NCBI GenBank assembly: GCA_024235695.1
Contig: JACKLX010000001.1
Location: 186,001 to 250,000 of the forward strand
Reading direction: 5' to 3'
Origin: Accumulibacter sp.
GTDB lineage: Bacteria > Pseudomonadota > Gammaproteobacteria > Burkholderiales > Rhodocyclaceae
Length of the DNA stretch: 64,000 nucleotides
The notes under the pieces are model-generated. The model had not been told where the DNA came from, made no database searches, and saw nothing but the letters and a program-made list of their open reading frames with translations. Of this stretch, positions 63,498 through 64,000 are shown in pieces. A program made the translations under genes and the position numbers. Positions within the stretch are counted from its first letter, which is position 1. Each line of letters opens with the position of its first letter.

Positions 63498-64000
63498 ATG
63501 ACGAAAGACCGCCGACCCCGTAATTGCCGCTGGCAGGCGCTGCTCGCCGTGCTGGCCAGCGCTGCTGCCCTTGCCGCGCACGCGCAAACCCTGCCGACGG
63601 TGGTCGTCGCGCCGCATGCGGTCGAGCTGACGCTGCCTGCCGAAGCGCTGGTCGAGGCGGTCAAGCAGGCGACCGTGGCGGCACAGGTCTCCGGGCGCGT
63701 CGTCGAAGTCCGCGTCGACGCCGGCCAGGCGGTACGCAAGGGCGATCTGCTGATGAGGATCGATGCGCGCGAAGCGAGCGAAGCGGCGGCTGGCGCTTCC
63801 GCCCAGTACGGCAATGCCCGCGCCCACTACCAGCGCACGCTGCAGCTGCGCCAGCAGGGCTTCGTCAGCCAGGCAGCGGTCGATCAGGCAAAGGCCGATC
63901 TCGACGTCGCGGCGGCGGCGCGCGGACAGACCAGCGTCAACGTCGCGCACGCGACGGTACGCGCACCGATCTCCGGAATCGTCGGCGAGCGGCTGACCGA
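63498..64000 (+). CDS. RND efflux periplasmic adaptor (3' end outside window)
   Basis: 167 codons visible, open to the window end. Sec signal (WQALLAVLASAAALAAHAQ), then a biotinyl-lipoyl half-motif (VSGRVVEVRVDAGQAVRKGDLLMRID), a helical hairpin (residues ~95-145) and the return strand VRAPISGIVGERL. This is the membrane-fusion subunit that bridges an RND pump and outer-membrane channel; the pump gene should follow. The start has no Shine-Dalgarno. Confidence 0.9.
   Translation, partial: MTKDRRPRNCRWQALLAVLASAAALAAHAQTLPTVVVAPHAVELTLPAEALVEAVKQATVAAQVSGRVVEVRVDAGQAVRKGDLLMRIDAREASEAAAGASAQYGNARAHYQRTLQLRQQGFVSQAAVDQAKADLDVAAAARGQTSVNVAHATVRAPISGIVGERLT

Overview
This is about 64 kb of chromosome from a high-GC Gram-negative bacterium, most likely a Rhodocyclales-type betaproteobacterium of the Candidatus Accumulibacter / Dechloromonas / Zoogloea kind. 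That placement is an inference from gene content: a PEP-CTERM exported protein, DUF1615 and DUF599 proteins, outer-membrane lipoproteins, GC-rich codon use throughout, and full-length housekeeping genes (dnaE, uvrD, metG, tRNA-Phe). Almost the whole window is coding. Two stretches look base-compositionally foreign: about 19.1-23.0 kb and about 56.7-59.8 kb.

Layout. 0-2.1 kb: a MASE1 sensor kinase (cut by the window edge) and its FixJ/NarL-type regulator. 2.1-4.5 kb: an LprI+MliC-like lysozyme-inhibitor fusion, rarD and a DUF599 membrane protein. 4.7-7.7 kb: a two-gene unit of a FecR-like lipoprotein and a TIR-CHASE2 membrane protein, with a good sigma-70 promoter. 7.8-18.5 kb: a membrane protein, uvrD, quinone oxidoreductase, a coupled TAXI-binding-protein/ParA pair, dnaE, a small lipoprotein and a WbuC-type cupin. 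18.6-23.0 kb: a lower-GC patch with a secreted RTX M10 metalloprotease and a PKD-domain protein. 23.2-25.6 kb: DyP peroxidase, a second membrane TIR protein and acylphosphatase.

25.7-35.1 kb: a five-gene operon of DabA (DUF2309) with four proton-translocating antiporter-like subunits, probably an energy-coupled inorganic-carbon (DAB-type) system. 35.1-39.3 kb: a PEP-CTERM protein with a near-consensus sigma-54 promoter, then a Cache-HAMP-PAS-GGDEF-EAL protein. 39.3-44.9 kb: azlCD, an OafA-type acyltransferase, a small membrane protein and metG. 45.1-58.6 kb, all on the minus strand: an O-antigen or exopolysaccharide cluster containing ABC export (wzm/wzt), a complete dTDP-3-acetamido-3,6-dideoxyhexose branch (isomerase, aminotransferase, acetyltransferase), glycosyltransferases, a WbpM/CapD-type 4,6-dehydratase and a low-GC polytopic GT-C-like protein. 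58.8-64.0 kb: a decayed IS5-family transposase, tRNA-Phe with promoter and terminator, a DUF1615 lipoprotein, gamma-glutamyltransferase, and the start of an RND efflux adaptor.

Most interesting points: the FecR lipoprotein / TIR-CHASE2 pair, in which a possible NAD-cleaving TIR effector appears wired to a periplasmic sensor; a second TIR protein with an uncharacterised periplasmic domain; the enlarged DAB-type operon, one of whose antiporter subunits lacks the key charged residues; the sigma-54 site before the PEP-CTERM gene; and several genes whose -10 hexamer lies 6-7 nt before the ATG, suggesting leaderless mRNAs.
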